Shown: in pieces, positions 33,801 through 44,685 of the stretch
Layout of the letters: every line of letters starts with the position of its first letter
Position numbering within the stretch: position 1 is the first letter of the stretch
From: Gerris lacustris
Taxonomy: Eukaryota > Arthropoda > Insecta > Hemiptera > Gerridae
Direction: 5' to 3'
NCBI GenBank assembly: GCA_951217055.1
Contig: OX578282.1
Location: 49,377,329 to 49,441,328 of the forward strand
DNA: 64,000 nucleotides
Notes under the pieces: generated by a model
The model's database searches: none
Told to the model about the DNA's origin: nothing
The model's input: only the letters and a program-made list of their open reading frames with translations
Made by a program: the position numbers and the translations under genes

Positions 33801-34179
33801 AGGTTTGTTCCAACCCACCTATTTGTACCTTCCTTAGTATCGTCCCGCGGATCGTTCGGGAATCGTTTAGGATAGGTTATATACGCATGCGCTAACATTG
33901 TACAATAAAATCATGTCAGGTTGAAAAGGGCTTTAGTTAGGAAACCTTCCTGTTGACATGTGGGGCGATTGACATAACTGCGTACCTATGTCATACAAAC
34001 CAGTACATGGTATTGTCAGAGGATCGTTTGGACGGTTCGCAAACGATCCCTTCGCGAGTTGGTACAGTTTGGAGGACGGCACGAAACACCGCCACAAGTA
34101 GGATTGGAACGGCTTTTATCCAATGCGCATGCCCGTGACAATCACGCGGACGGTACACTGCTTGGTTGGAACAAACCCT
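33801..34179. mobile_element. TIR element with AGGTTTGTTCCAAC ends, TA-flanked
   Basis: Left end AGGTTTGTTCCAACC and right end GGTTGGAACAAACCCT are inverted repeats with one base indel. TA lies at both outer edges. The internal sequence includes GCGCATGC motifs and has no transposase. It is a MITE-like non-autonomous DNA transposon. Confidence 0.7.
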
Positions 34180-34260
34180 ATTTGTCACTTATCTTTCTAT
34201 CTGACAGCTGCGGAAGGTAACTATTATTATTATTAAAATATTATAAACATTGCCTACTAA

Positions 34261-34438
34261 AGCCTCGTCCAGACTGCCGAACCGAACAGAGAAAACGACC
34301 TGAGCATGGTGGGGAGCTGGAGCATGCGCAATGCACATATCCAGTCTGAGATGCGCAGGCACACTTTAGACTAGGCATGCGCAGAGACCAATGCTCGGAT
34401 CGTTTCCTGTGTTCGGTTAGGCAGTCTGGACGAGGCTT
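34261..34438. mobile_element. MITE, ~178 bp, AAGCCTCGTCCAGACTGCC ends
   Basis: AGCCTCGTCCAGACTGCC plus a following AACCGAACA block on the left are matched in inverse on the right (TGTTCGGTTAGGCAGTCTGG and so on). The imperfect TIRs run to about 45 bp. The centre has CATGCGC repeats. The target duplication is unclear and the superfamily is not assigned. Confidence 0.8.
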
Positions 34439-37400
34439 AAATGTTAGAGCAACTCTAAAAAAAATATCCTTTACCGTGGAGAAGGGTAATTTCTCGAACT
34501 CAAACCAACCAAGCTGTTAAAGAAGAACTTTTAATAAAAAACTCTTAAATACCATTGTGATCAAAACTTCCTAGCACAATGTAGCAGTAACCAGACTGCT
34601 TGACCTATATTTTGATTGAACGAAATAATACAGTAAAAAGCTATCCTAAAATGCTTCTTTAAAAAGATTTAAGGTAAGAAACTCTCAATTCTAACACCTA
34701 AAATCATAAAAACCAGAAAGCTTTTGTTGAAGGTACCAAGTAATGTCAATTTTTTAAGAAGGTGCGACGATAACTACGCAGAATGGCCAAGTATAGCCAT
34801 AAAAAAGGTTAAATATACATAAACTATTTTCTGAATGGTTCGAAAAGTCGTTTTAGACTTCATGTTATAAAGGCATTATTTCCTCTTTGGTTTTATATTT
34901 TTTTATTTTGCTTCAAAGTTTTTAGAAAACACCTATGAGTTTTTTTAGGTAATACGATCGTAAACGACAGACCAATGGTAAACGTTGACTGCTTTTATAT
35001 CAGTTTACTGGCACGTGGAAAAATAAAAGGACTGAATGTGTTCCATGTGTAGACGTAGCTAATATAATTTCACACACGAACGAATAAGTTCTGTAAAAAG
35101 AAAAAAAAAATCTTTTGAAAGGCCTTTTAGCTTGTATTCGCCCCAATTATTTTCAGATTTTCCTGCCTTCCAATTTCCTCTCTCTAAAAACAACATTTGT
35201 TGTGTCCCTCTATATTTTTTATTCTTTATTTATTTCGTTCCGGCTTAGAACATGCTGAAAAAATCACGAGCAAACGAACTGTTAATTACTATTAAACATG
35301 TAGATATTCTTAAAAACATGTAGATAAATATAAAAGAAACGTGAAACAAACATATTCGAAATGTATGCAAATGCTAATCGATTGAACCTAACTGCTTCCT
35401 AATTTTTATTGATTGAAGCTACTGCTAACAGATGCACTACATATACAGCAGTTTTTACTTTCTCCTATACATGGTAGGTATATATTTAAAGAGAAAATAT
35501 TGTGGAGGAGCGAAAATTCGATTTTGAAATGTTATCATAGTTTAATCGTTTTTAATTACATTTTATTATTTATTATTAATTTTAGTTTTAACACTTTAAT
35601 AGTTTAATTTAAAATTGTTTTTATTCTTATAAATATTACTGTATGTATCAAATAATAGTTGAAATTATCGATAGCAGTATATTTAAATTTAGTATATTAG
35701 CCTGTAAGACCAAAAGACACACCCTATCCCCTCTCCCTGTAAGCCATTTAGTGGAATTCCTTATATTTAAAAATATGTAATTTTTCAGTTGAACGCGAAG
35801 TAAAAAAGTTTTTTGTTCATTGTTAAATTTAACCAATAAGTATTTTTTTAAGACCGTAAACATAATTTTTATACTTTTTTACGACTCTTAATCATGTATT
35901 CAGTTAAATATAATTTAACTTAGTTAATAGATCTTATTATTGCAATCTTACTTCTATACAAAGTATTGCAATACTCTATAAGTATGGCAAAGTATTATAA
36001 CACTCTCTCTTCACTATATAGCCCTTAAGGCTAAACTGGCTTCCAACCGCAAATGATAATCAGAGACGTAAAATGAGTTTTGTGGAACCAAAAGTAGTCA
36101 GCGTATATAGATTGTGAAAAGGCAATAGATCATTTTTTATAGTAATATAATTGAAAATTAGCAATTGAAAACAGAATTGTTTAGAGATAAGAATATAAAA
36201 GGTAAGAGTAAGAAGTATACTTGCAGAATATATATATATATATATATTGATAGATAATGATAAAAAAATCTTTGTATTATTTGGGCCAACAAAATCGCAT
36301 TATATAAAATTCTGAGATCTACTGCTTAGGTACGTGAAAGAATTACTTATAATCTTAAATTTGTATTAAGGAGAGTAGTCACAGAACTTTAGTAGCAAGG
36401 GTATAACCTTAGTAAAGACCAATCGCAGAGGGAAGGAAGGGTCTGGGAAGGACCCTGCCAAGGAACACAACCTAATATCATAGCCCAGGTAAGAACCGGA
36501 CCCTCTTCCCTTGGTGCTAGTAAACCTAGCGAACCCTTGACCAAGGGATTTCCGAGAATACCTCGAACCAATATCTTAGACGTGGTCCTTTATATAACCT
36601 AGGCCTCAAATATCTTTTAAACCCTAGAAATACTCCTTACATAGTTGGGAGCTTCATTCCAGCCTTTTATATGCCTTTTAAAGGGATCCTATTTGCTCTC
36701 AAAATAGGAAGAAAAAGGATAATTGAGAAACCTCTGTGGTTATATCATGGCTTCGGAATTGGACTTTATTTATTAGTAAAATGACCATAAGATGATAGTG
36801 ATAACAAATTTAGCTATACTAATAGATATTACATCCATAGATAATTCATATCTAGGTCATCAGGTAAATACAAGTAATTACCTATACAGAATTACCTACA
36901 CATAATTACCTATAACAGAAGGGATGTTTCTATAACAGATAACTACAATAGATAGATATTAGCCATTGCCTTGTTTTCCTTTCACTAGCAATACCTCGAA
37001 ACCATTGTGTTCCTCCTATTTAGGTGCACACTGTTCTGCCACACCCTAATTTACTGTTCATTCTTAGAACAGATTAGTGACGTCTGTATTACAACACTAA
37101 TTTACTCACATTATTGAATGTTAATCTAACGTTAATGAATTAACTAAACATTGATTAATTAATTTGTAGCTTGTGCCTTATAACATGTTATAAATGGAGA
37201 TTGACCTTTTATGACCTAGGTGATCAGAGAACACATAGGGTTATTTTTAAAAATCCGAGATGAAAACAATAAAAACTCGATATTATTGAGTATTAGCTAA
37301 AGTACTCAGCATTGAATGATTGAGGGTAGTTTTTTAAAAACTCATATAGTCAGTGACCTTCCTCTGGTTCAAGGAAGGTCAAGCGTGCATAATTTCATCA

Positions 37401-37596
37401 AACTTGAAATAAAACTGAAAATTTGTTTAAAAAACAAAAAAAAAACAACACCCATTCTTCTTTATATTATAGGTGTATACAAGGTGTTTCTATAATAGTT
37501 AATCAAATCAACGTTGAGAAAAATTTAATCTAGTAAAAAAAAAATATATAAATTTACTGTGGTCGTTTTTATTGGATCAAAATTTGTTTTTAAGAT
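34439..37596. other. AT-rich non-coding sequence, no gene recognised
   Basis: It includes a short TA tract at about 36227-36246, a GC-richer patch at 36410-36560 without recognisable coding content, and a small hairpin GACCTTCC/GGAAGGTC near 37357-37382. Confidence 0.45.
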
Positions 37597-38128
37597 GACA
37601 AAAGTAACGGAAGCTATGTGGTTCTGTAGAACGAAAATATTTTATATCTCTGATTTTAAAAATTCCAAGACGGAAATCTGTTTCAGACATCATGGAAAAT
37701 TTTTTGACATGTCTGTCTGTCACTCAATTTTTGTGAACCAATATATATTAAAAACTACTTGTCCGATATTGATGAAATAATTACCCCTTTGTTGGTCCCA
37801 TATAAGTTTTAACCCTCAGAGCCCATTTGTTTCTCTTCCACATGCACACAAATGTACATTTATTTGCACCTATAGCTTTAAAAGTACTTATCTGATAAAT
37901 ATGAAATTTGGATGGTTTGTCGAAAGTAGCCAGCAGATAGGCTCCATATTAATTTCAACCGGCTGCGCTCTTTTAATTTTTCTAAATTAATACCTTAACT
38001 AATGTAAAAAATCAAAACAAATTTGACAGATTTAAATTAAAATCACGGGAGTGATAGCATATCATTAAAGTATACAAAATAGGACGGAAGAAGCTATGTG
38101 CCACTTATAAAGCAGACTATTAAAACTG
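37597..38128 (+). repeat. Hairpin-headed ~550-bp repeat, copy A3
   Basis: It keeps AAGTAACGGAAGCTATGTGG (head partly lost), CCAAGACGGAAATCTGTTTC, GTCTGTCTGTCACTC, CTCTTCCACATGCACACAA, GAAATTTGGATGGTTTGTC and a tail GAAGCTATGTGCCAC, in the same order as copies A1, A4 and A5. Confidence 0.8.
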
Positions 38129-38227
38129 ATTATTAGATGTAAATCGAATTCACTCTAAAACTGTGTTTTACCGAAGTTTATTAAGGTACATTTTTCTTTC
38201 ATAAAAATTTGATTATTTAATAAATAA

Positions 38228-38230
<3 letters not shown>

Positions 38231-38297
<67 letters not shown>

Positions 38298-38304
38298 TAT
38301 ATAT
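38231..38304. repeat. (TA)n microsatellite
   Basis: A TA tract of about 74 bp with one break near 38290. Confidence 0.97.
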
Positions 38305-40269
38305 TTATTAAATATTTTAATAAATATTAAATATAATCCAATCAAACCTACTAATAAGTAAATTATAAAAACATTATGATAAATAATTCTTTATGACTCA
38401 AAACATAATTTTTATCGATGAAAACTGTGTTTCCTTTAAAGCTGTATCAATGACAACAGTAAGATAACATTTAACTAGAAAGGTAATGTGCAGCTTTACA
38501 TTCAATGTCATCCTTGAGTAGCTTTTTGATGCAAGAAAATAAGATTAAATAAAAAGAACGGAAAGATTCTTTTTTGTAAAGAGCCGTTTTGCGTTCTTAC
38601 TGTAACCCTAACCGGAAGGTTTTTAACTTAAGAGAACAAGATCCGCTATACGCTAGAGGTAAAGTAGTAGAAAGATACCTTAGGATCTTGTATTGTCTCT
38701 AAGGTGTGGAGGATACGTTATTCAGGGTTAGGACGCCTTGGAGCGCCACTGTCGCTTCTTATCCTGCCCTTTAACTTTTCTGCTCCACCTCACAAAACCC
38801 ATTTCCCCTTTACTTAATGCTTTTATACAAGGAGGAAAACTCTTGGTAAAATTCCTTCCAAGGCAAGGGAAAAATATATATAAAATAGAAGGTAAAAAAA
38901 AAAAATCTATAAACTTCCTTACAACATAGAAAATCGACTGTATAAAATATTATTTCTCTAGCCTTTTTTATTCGAAACCTTTTGTTTAATCTTTCTCACG
39001 TAAATTTAGATGCAGTTATGTATCTTGTAGAGATAAATCATAGTACAGGATTTACTTTTCTTAAAAAAAATACATTGAATAAAAAAAATTGTAACTTCTG
39101 AAAGCTGTCATGTATCGACCAAGCGACTGAAAAGCGTAATTAAACTAGGAAATGGCCAAAACCTAATAATACTTTATAATTAGAATTAGAGCTAGTTTTC
39201 TATATTATGATAATATATTCGTATCTTATATAAGGTATCCTGCCAAGAGGACCAAATATATATCATGTGAAATGTGGTCCATTCGAAGTTAAAACTCTCT
39301 AACTTCCTGAGATAGTGCAAAACTTTGTTACACTACTAATAGATAAGTTAAACTTTAATTTAATATTGTTTTAACTTTACCGACAATTCTCTAGAGTAAC
39401 ATTATCAGTATGGTATAATGAAACAAAAGTTTTTATTTGAACAAAGAACAAACATTGGGATAACAATAATATATGATTTGCTATTCAGTTGACAGTTATA
39501 CAGCGTTAAAAATATATAACTATGTGTTGCGTTGTATTTAAACAATTACGATTTCCTGAGATATTTAATAATACTAATAGATTGTAGGAAACATTAAAGC
39601 AGAATCATCAAACCATAATTAAGGGAATTATAATAATTTTAATAAACAGTTATACAGCTACCCTACTAAGAGGAAGTACGAGGCTAATATGCTACTAGCA
39701 TGTATGGCAATAATAAAACAAATTAGAAGCATCAGTTCATCAAGTCATCAGTGCATCAAGTTTTTGTATTTTAAATAAAAATGGTACAGGAATTACTGCT
39801 GTAGTTTTTACTGTATTTTAATTATAAGACTATTACAAATGTTGTAGTCATAACAAACATAATAACAAATAATTCAAGCTTGAATTATAATCTACACTCA
39901 AGACATCGCTTTCTTAGAGTCGCCTTTTGTTCTTGTTATTTAACTTTCTTTATTGTAAACACGTGGAGTTATAGTGAACTACAATTATTATTGTATTCAC
40001 TTTGACCTGTATGTGCAAAATAAGATTGTCAATTCTCCTAATTTTTGATACAGAGAAAGTTTTAATATTACTACTGTGCATTTTAGCAACGATACAAAGA
40101 CAGAATCATGATCCTGTGCTAGATAGCAGTACTTGGCAGCAAATAATTATAACTTCTCAATCGGTGTAAAATGAAGATTCTTTTTTGTTTGCAAAAAGTA
40201 TTTATAAAAATATTTTCAATAATACGTAATCAGTCCACTTTGATTTACACAGCTCTTTTACTCAATTCC
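38305..40269. other. AT-rich non-coding sequence, no gene recognised
   Basis: No supported features were seen. Confidence 0.5.
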
Positions 40270-40905
40270 ATTTTGCTTCCGAGCTTACCGAAGGTAACGG
40301 AGGCTATGTGATCGTTCTGAAGAACGGAAAAATTTTATATCTCCGATTTAAAAAATTCCAAGACAGAAATCCGGTTTAGACATCAGGGAACATTTCTGGT
40401 CCCGTGTCTGTCTGTCGGTCTGTAGTTCGAGTTTTGTGAACCAACATATCTTAAAAACTACACGTCCAATTTTAATAAAATTTAGGTGGTAGGTCCTAAT
40501 TTTTCAAATAAAAAAACCCATTGTTCTTTTATAATATGATGAATATATTTGAAAAGCTCTTGAATAGTAGATTAATTTTTGATATGGTCTATTTTGTGTA
40601 ATTTTAGTTTTGAAGGGGGTAAAATTGAAAAAAACTGTTTATATAGCGGTTTCTACAATTTGGTTGCTGTATTATTTGTTTATTAAATTTATTATATGTG
40701 CGCTAACGTTTGGCGCATGTTGGGGGGCTTTTCTTCTCCAAAAAATGTTGGTTAGAACCAACGTTATTAAATATTTACTGGAACAGTGCCGTGCCGTTCC
40801 AACTTTTTGATTATTTTTATCGATGTATTTTTATTTCTTAAACTGATCATTTCTTTGCGTAATAGAGCGAATGTGCCACACTAATTGGCAGATTATTTTC
40901 TTCAA
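40270..40905 (+). repeat. Hairpin-headed repeat, copy A4, interrupted
   Basis: The best head is here: GCTTCCGAGCTTACCGAAGG followed by TAACGGAGGC folds with inner stem TTACC/GGTAA and loop GAA. The family body runs to about 40506 and the tail resumes at about 40855 (GAATGTGCCACACTAATTGG). About 340 bp of foreign or replaced sequence lies between. Confidence 0.7.
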
Positions 40906-40953
40906 ACCTGCTCCATGTACCATAGACACTTATAAATATAATTTTAATCATAG

Positions 40954-41262
40954 GTAGTAGTAGTAGTAGTAGTAGTCTAGTACTTTCTACTAGAACGGGT
41001 AGGACGAACCACTTGTTCGAACCTTGCAATTAGGCCATCACTTAGGCCCTTTTTACGCACCGCGGTAGAGTGTTCCAGCCATTTCACACATCATACCTCT
41101 GTACATAGTACCGCCGAAGCGAGTATGATGTGATCAATAGTGAGCCATATAAATCAGAGCGTCACGATGAGGAATCGAACCCCATCTCGTTCCTCTCATG
41201 ATTCAGTGATGTCCGAGCAGACGTGGTTTAACCCACACGGCCACGCTGGCTCTCTAATTAAT
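40954..41262 (-). repeat. tRNA-derived SINE, minus strand, (CTA)n tail
   Basis: On the minus strand a box-A-like GTGGCCGTGTGGGTTAA (near 41255-41235) is followed about 60 nt later by the box-B-like GGGGTTCGATTCC (near 41177). That is the promoter layout of a tRNA-Leu/Ser type. A body of about 190 bp follows, and the element ends in seven CTA triplets at 40954-40976. Length, promoter and simple-repeat tail are those of a SINE. The SINE family is not recognised. Confidence 0.75.
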
Positions 41263-41317
41263 CATAGGTAATATAAACATAATAATTCAGTTCCGCTTTA
41301 TTCCTCATTTCCTTTAG

Positions 41318-41511
41318 CTAAAATTTGGGATTTATGTCATGGAAATCTGGAGCTGCAAAAACCATTCAACAACTTCTATCAATTCTATAAACTCCAAATT
41401 TCTAGTCTAAAATCCTTGAATAAATCCAACCAAATCCTCCGTAATGACTTCAGTGACTTTTTGAACGTGAGCTTGCCCTTAGTTACACTGGATTCCCTAA
41501 TCTTTGTGTAA
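41318..41511 (+). CDS. Candidate terminal exon, unidentified
   Basis: After a good acceptor (pyrimidine-rich run ending TTTCCTTTAG at 41317) a frame in phase 2 stays open for 63 codons. It runs from KIWDLCHGNLELQK and ends in LVTLDSLIFV, with a stop at 41509-41511. It has no Met start of its own. The composition is protein-like but the codon bias is AT-rich, and no AATAAA signal is seen just downstream. It lies between a SINE and the LTR element. It may equally be a remnant of a mobile-element ORF or a chance frame. No domain is recognised. Confidence 0.22.
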
Positions 41512-41638
41512 TATCTGTATAATATCATATCACCCTCCCTGTTGATTATGTGTTCTTAGCTTTTACGAAAAATTTATCTATTGTAGAACTCAAATAGTAT
41601 TTTTACATTTGAAAACAAAATGTTAAGTATTTATGTAG

Positions 41639-41642
41639 TTCT
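41639..41642. repeat. Target-site duplication TTCT, left
   Basis: TTCT immediately outside the left LTR equals 47597-47600 outside the right LTR. Four-base duplications are usual for insect Ty3/gypsy integration. Confidence 0.85.
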
Positions 41643-42841
41643 TGTAACATTCCCATTTCGGGAAACAAGGGGCTACCCTAGCCGGATTGATAATAGCCCC
41701 CCGTTCTAGCTCAGTGGAGACGGGCGTGGGCCAAAAAAAATAAAAATGGTCTGCTCAAAAAAAATTGAATAGAGGGCGCCACGTTATTTTTTATAAAATT
41801 AAAAATTATAATAATAAAAGAATTGGGTGAATCCAAGGGATCTGAGAGAACTTTTACTAGAAGGAAATTACTTGAATCAAGAAAAATAACGAAAAAAATG
41901 ATGGTGACAGAAATGATGTTCAAGCAAAAGTTCTCTTAGATCTCTTATAATATAATACAAAATCAAATTAAAATCAAAAAAATTTATTCCCCGTTAAAAA
42001 AAAGAAAGTAAAAGTAATTAGTAGTTATGCTATCAAAGACAAAAAAAAGGGTCTAAGTACAACTTATATAAAAAATAAATCAAAAAGGTACCTTAGCTAA
42101 GGAATATTCCATTAAAAAAAATAACAAAAAATGTATTCTGTTGATCGTCGGGAGAGTTTTCCGTTGATCGTCAGGAGTATATTCTGGATGAGCCGTGGAA
42201 AATCGAGATGTTGACGACAAGTAGTATCGTCAGTCAGGATATCCGTCGTTTGGATCTGAGCACTAGAGATTCTCACCAAATGACGAAATCGGCGAAGTCA
42301 AGATTAGTCGTCGTGGACGCTCAAATCACCAGTGTGCTGCCGCACATTAAAATATCTTAGATGAGACAGGTCACAAGCCACAAGGCAGCGGCTACCGGAC
42401 CCTCACTCACACTCGGCTCGTTACTCACACACGACTCCCGTCCTCCTCCGTTACGCGCTTGCCCTACCCCTCTTCCCCAACAGATAAGACACAATATGCC
42501 TTAGGAAATTAGGTTTTGTACTTTGCCCGGATTAAAAGCAAAACAGATATAGAATAAAACTGCGAAATAATAGTGCTAAACAAAATAAAATCTTAAGATA
42601 AACACTCTTAGACTGACGTCTCGGTCTAAGAGAAAAACAAGATAGGTGTTTTTATAGAATGCGTCCACTCTATAAAAACAGGTAAATATTAGATAGATAT
42701 AATAGGTATAGATAGATAAAAATAGAGTGAGATAGGGGAAAGAGATAGACAGAGAGGAAATGAGAAAGAGAGAGAGCGAGAAAAATACAAAAATTAAAAC
42801 AAAACAATGTAGACGTATTTCGCATAGAAATTACGGCTACA
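41643..42841 (-). repeat. 3' LTR (left copy)
   Basis: On the minus strand it begins TGTAGCCGTAATTTC and ends GGGAATGTTACA, giving TG...CA ends. Its length of 1199 bp equals that of the other LTR. It is preceded on the coding strand by a purine-rich AGGAGGAGAA block (42852-42861) that may be the polypurine tract. Confidence 0.95.
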
Positions 42842-43357
42842 TTCAGACGTTCTCCTCCTAATGAAGAAGAGAAAAGAATCCGTCGAACGTAAAAAATAAT
42901 CAACCTGAGGAAGCTCCTGCAAGTCCTTCGCGTGCCACCTACCAATGTCCAAGCACATACACCTTGCTTCCATCAGCAGCAACAACATGATTAATTTGTA
43001 CTGGCTACAGCCTACCTCCTTTTTCTCGCAAAGAATTCCAAAGATCTCTCCGATGATACTTCTGGACGCTCCAGAATCCATAAGACATCTGCAGGGCAAA
43101 CCATTAATAGTCACATCGACAAAATATCGAGGGTCGTTATTATTATGACTAATAATATACGAAGCTTCTGGAGTCTGTCTACAGAAGTCCGCAACTACCT
43201 GCAACCCACTGTTGAATTCATCTTGAGTTGTAAATTGGTCTAGTAGTTTGCCCTGAAGTCGACCAGCTACTTCCGGGCCGACGAGTTTCCCTGATTTGAC
43301 TGAGAGCATTCTGCACAATTGGGCTTGATAACGCCTGGAGCTCCACAACCAAAACAC
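42794..43357 (-). pseudogene. Retropepsin-like protease fragment, frameshifted and truncated
   Basis: This frame lies -1 relative to gag and overlaps its end by 91 bp. It is entered by frameshifting at 43285-43291. It contains the aspartic protease core YFVDVTINGLPCRCLMDSGA, with the DSGA active-site triad. After about 20 further residues the expected strand-turn motif (A-D-G near 42968) is found only in another frame, so a frameshift mutation interrupts the domain. That frame stops soon after at about 42945. The remainder of pol has been deleted and the open frame simply runs into the 3' LTR. An active protease is not expected. Confidence 0.85.
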
Positions 43358-44685
43358 TTCTTTTCACGAACAGGACACTTACTGTAATAATGGTTCGCAC
43401 CACATTTCCAGCAAGAAATGTTTTTAGAATTAGCACCGTTCGAAGTACCTGCCGTTGACATTTCATGAACCCTCACAGGTTTAGAACGTAGATTATGTCC
43501 AACTGTTTGCTTGTTCTGATACGCCAAGTCAGGCTCTACTCGGTTCCGCTTACTATCGGAAGGTGGATGGTACTGTTCTATTCTTTGACGACATTCTTCG
43601 AGAAGCTGACAAAACACAGACAGTTGTTCTACCGAATTTATCTGACTTACATGAAGAGCCAATTTTTCCTGATAAAATGGACGAATGTTCTTTAGCAAAA
43701 TTTTTACTCTTGCTGACTCTTCGACAGTTCTATTAAGTCGACGAAACAGGTTTATCATCGTAGCAATATATATAGTAATAGGCTCTTCCGGTCCTTGAGA
43801 CCGTTCACGAATCTCGTCCCATAAAACGTCGTCGTAGTCGGCTGGTTGAAACGCCGCCTTCAGTCTTACTACTAGTTGAGTCCAGGAGCCAATACCATCT
43901 CGATAAGCTCTAAACCAATTCAGGGCAGGACCATCAAACAGCTCCACTGCCGAATTCCACAAGTCGATGTCTGTGACCCCTCTTGAAAGCTTCAGTTCGT
44001 TGATCCGCTCTATAAAATTAGCTAAACTGGAATTAGTGGTGTCACCAGAAAATTTTATTCCCCATTTGGCTACAGGTATAGACGGCTTCAGTACACGTTG
44101 TAAGTCTGGTATGTTAACACGTTGATCTAAGATTTGGTTCGACTGGCCTTGAGGAGTGACCGGTTGAGCCATTAATAACGGAGTCGGAGCCTGAACAGGG
44201 TTGGATGTCACCGGAGTCCCCTGTTCCTGTACAGAAACTTCTTCATCAACGCCCACTGTTTGACTCGTAGCTCCTTTGGTTAAAGGTTGACATTTACTAC
44301 TCATCTCATCAGTGAGCTCTAATATTTCGCGAGTCAAGCAGGATTGTTCTGAATCCTCTTCATCACTGGAGGCAGTTATGTGCCGCAAACGATTTAACAG
44401 GTGAAGGGAAACGGTCTCTACCTTCCGCCAAGTGGAGTCACCACGTCTTCCTGTGAAACCTTCTACTATTTTTTCCAACTCCAAAAAGGCCTTCTTGCAA
44501 TATTCTATTTCAGTTGCAAAGACAAAATTCATCTTTTTAGATGGCGAAGACAACATTCCACCTTGTGGTAAATTATTAAAACGCCTTAAGGTTTTACGCA
44601 TCTCACTGACTAAAGTCAGATCTGTGATGCCGCGTAGCCTTAACTCCCATTCAAGTTGTTCTTTCGTCAGTCTTTCTGGATCCAT
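43267..44685 (-). CDS. gag: Gag polyprotein of Ty3/gypsy-type retrotransposon
   Basis: This is an intact 472-codon frame starting at an ATG in good context (CCATGG). Residues 1-40 form a charged helical segment (LTKEQLEWELRLRG). The Ty3/gypsy Gag core spans about 207-370, with WGIKFSG, W-x-x-A-x-x-L-x-G-P-A-L-N-W-F and F-Q-P-A-D-Y-D. Two zinc knuckles follow. The first is C425-x2-C-x3-H432-x4-C437. The second is C444-x2-C-x4-V452-x4-C457, where valine stands in place of the usual histidine. The frame ends at codon 472, eight codons after the start of a GGGAAAC heptamer. The protein would form particles and bind RNA. Integrity of gag alone suggests it is kept or very young. The long 44686-46397 leader precedes it. 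Confidence 0.93.
   Translation of the reverse strand: MDPERLTKEQLEWELRLRGITDLTLVSEMRKTLRRFNNLPQGGMLSSPSKKMNFVFATEIEYCKKAFLELEKIVEGFTGRRGDSTWRKVETVSLHLLNRLRHITASSDEEDSEQSCLTREILELTDEMSSKCQPLTKGATSQTVGVDEEVSVQEQGTPVTSNPVQAPTPLLMAQPVTPQGQSNQILDQRVNIPDLQRVLKPSIPVAKWGIKFSGDTTNSSLANFIERINELKLSRGVTDIDLWNSAVELFDGPALNWFRAYRDGIGSWTQLVVRLKAAFQPADYDDVLWDEIRERSQGPEEPITIYIATMINLFRRLNRTVEESARVKILLKNIRPFYQEKLALHVSQINSVEQLSVFCQLLEECRQRIEQYHPPSDSKRNRVEPDLAYQNKQTVGHNLRSKPVRVHEMSTAGTSNGANSKNISCWKCGANHYYSKCPVREKKCFGCGAPGVIKPNCAECSQSNQGNSSARK
43285..43291 (-). promoter_or_regulatory. -1 ribosomal frameshift heptamer GGGAAAC
   Basis: On the minus strand, gag codons CAG GGA AAC contain G_GGA_AAC in the X_XXY_YYZ register. 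The -1 frame from there (GGG AAA CTC...) is exactly the protease frame. Downstream, GTCGGCC and GGTCGAC can form a 7-bp stem (one G-U) around an 11-nt loop. Loop AGTAG can pair with CTACT further on, giving a possible pseudoknot. The 2-nt spacer is shorter than usual. Confidence 0.75.

Noticed and set aside
38598..38735. Interstitial telomere-like AACCCTAACC
   Set aside because: A single short match plus one inverted GGGTTAGG, with no array.
41711..41923. 70-codon minus-strand frame repeated exactly at 46466-46678
   Set aside because: It lies wholly inside the LTRs. The duplication is due to the LTRs, and the frame has no Gag or Pol content.
42670..42945. 91-codon minus-strand frame crossing interior and LTR
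   Set aside because: It spans the 3' LTR border. Only its first part could be a scrap of the pol 3' end.
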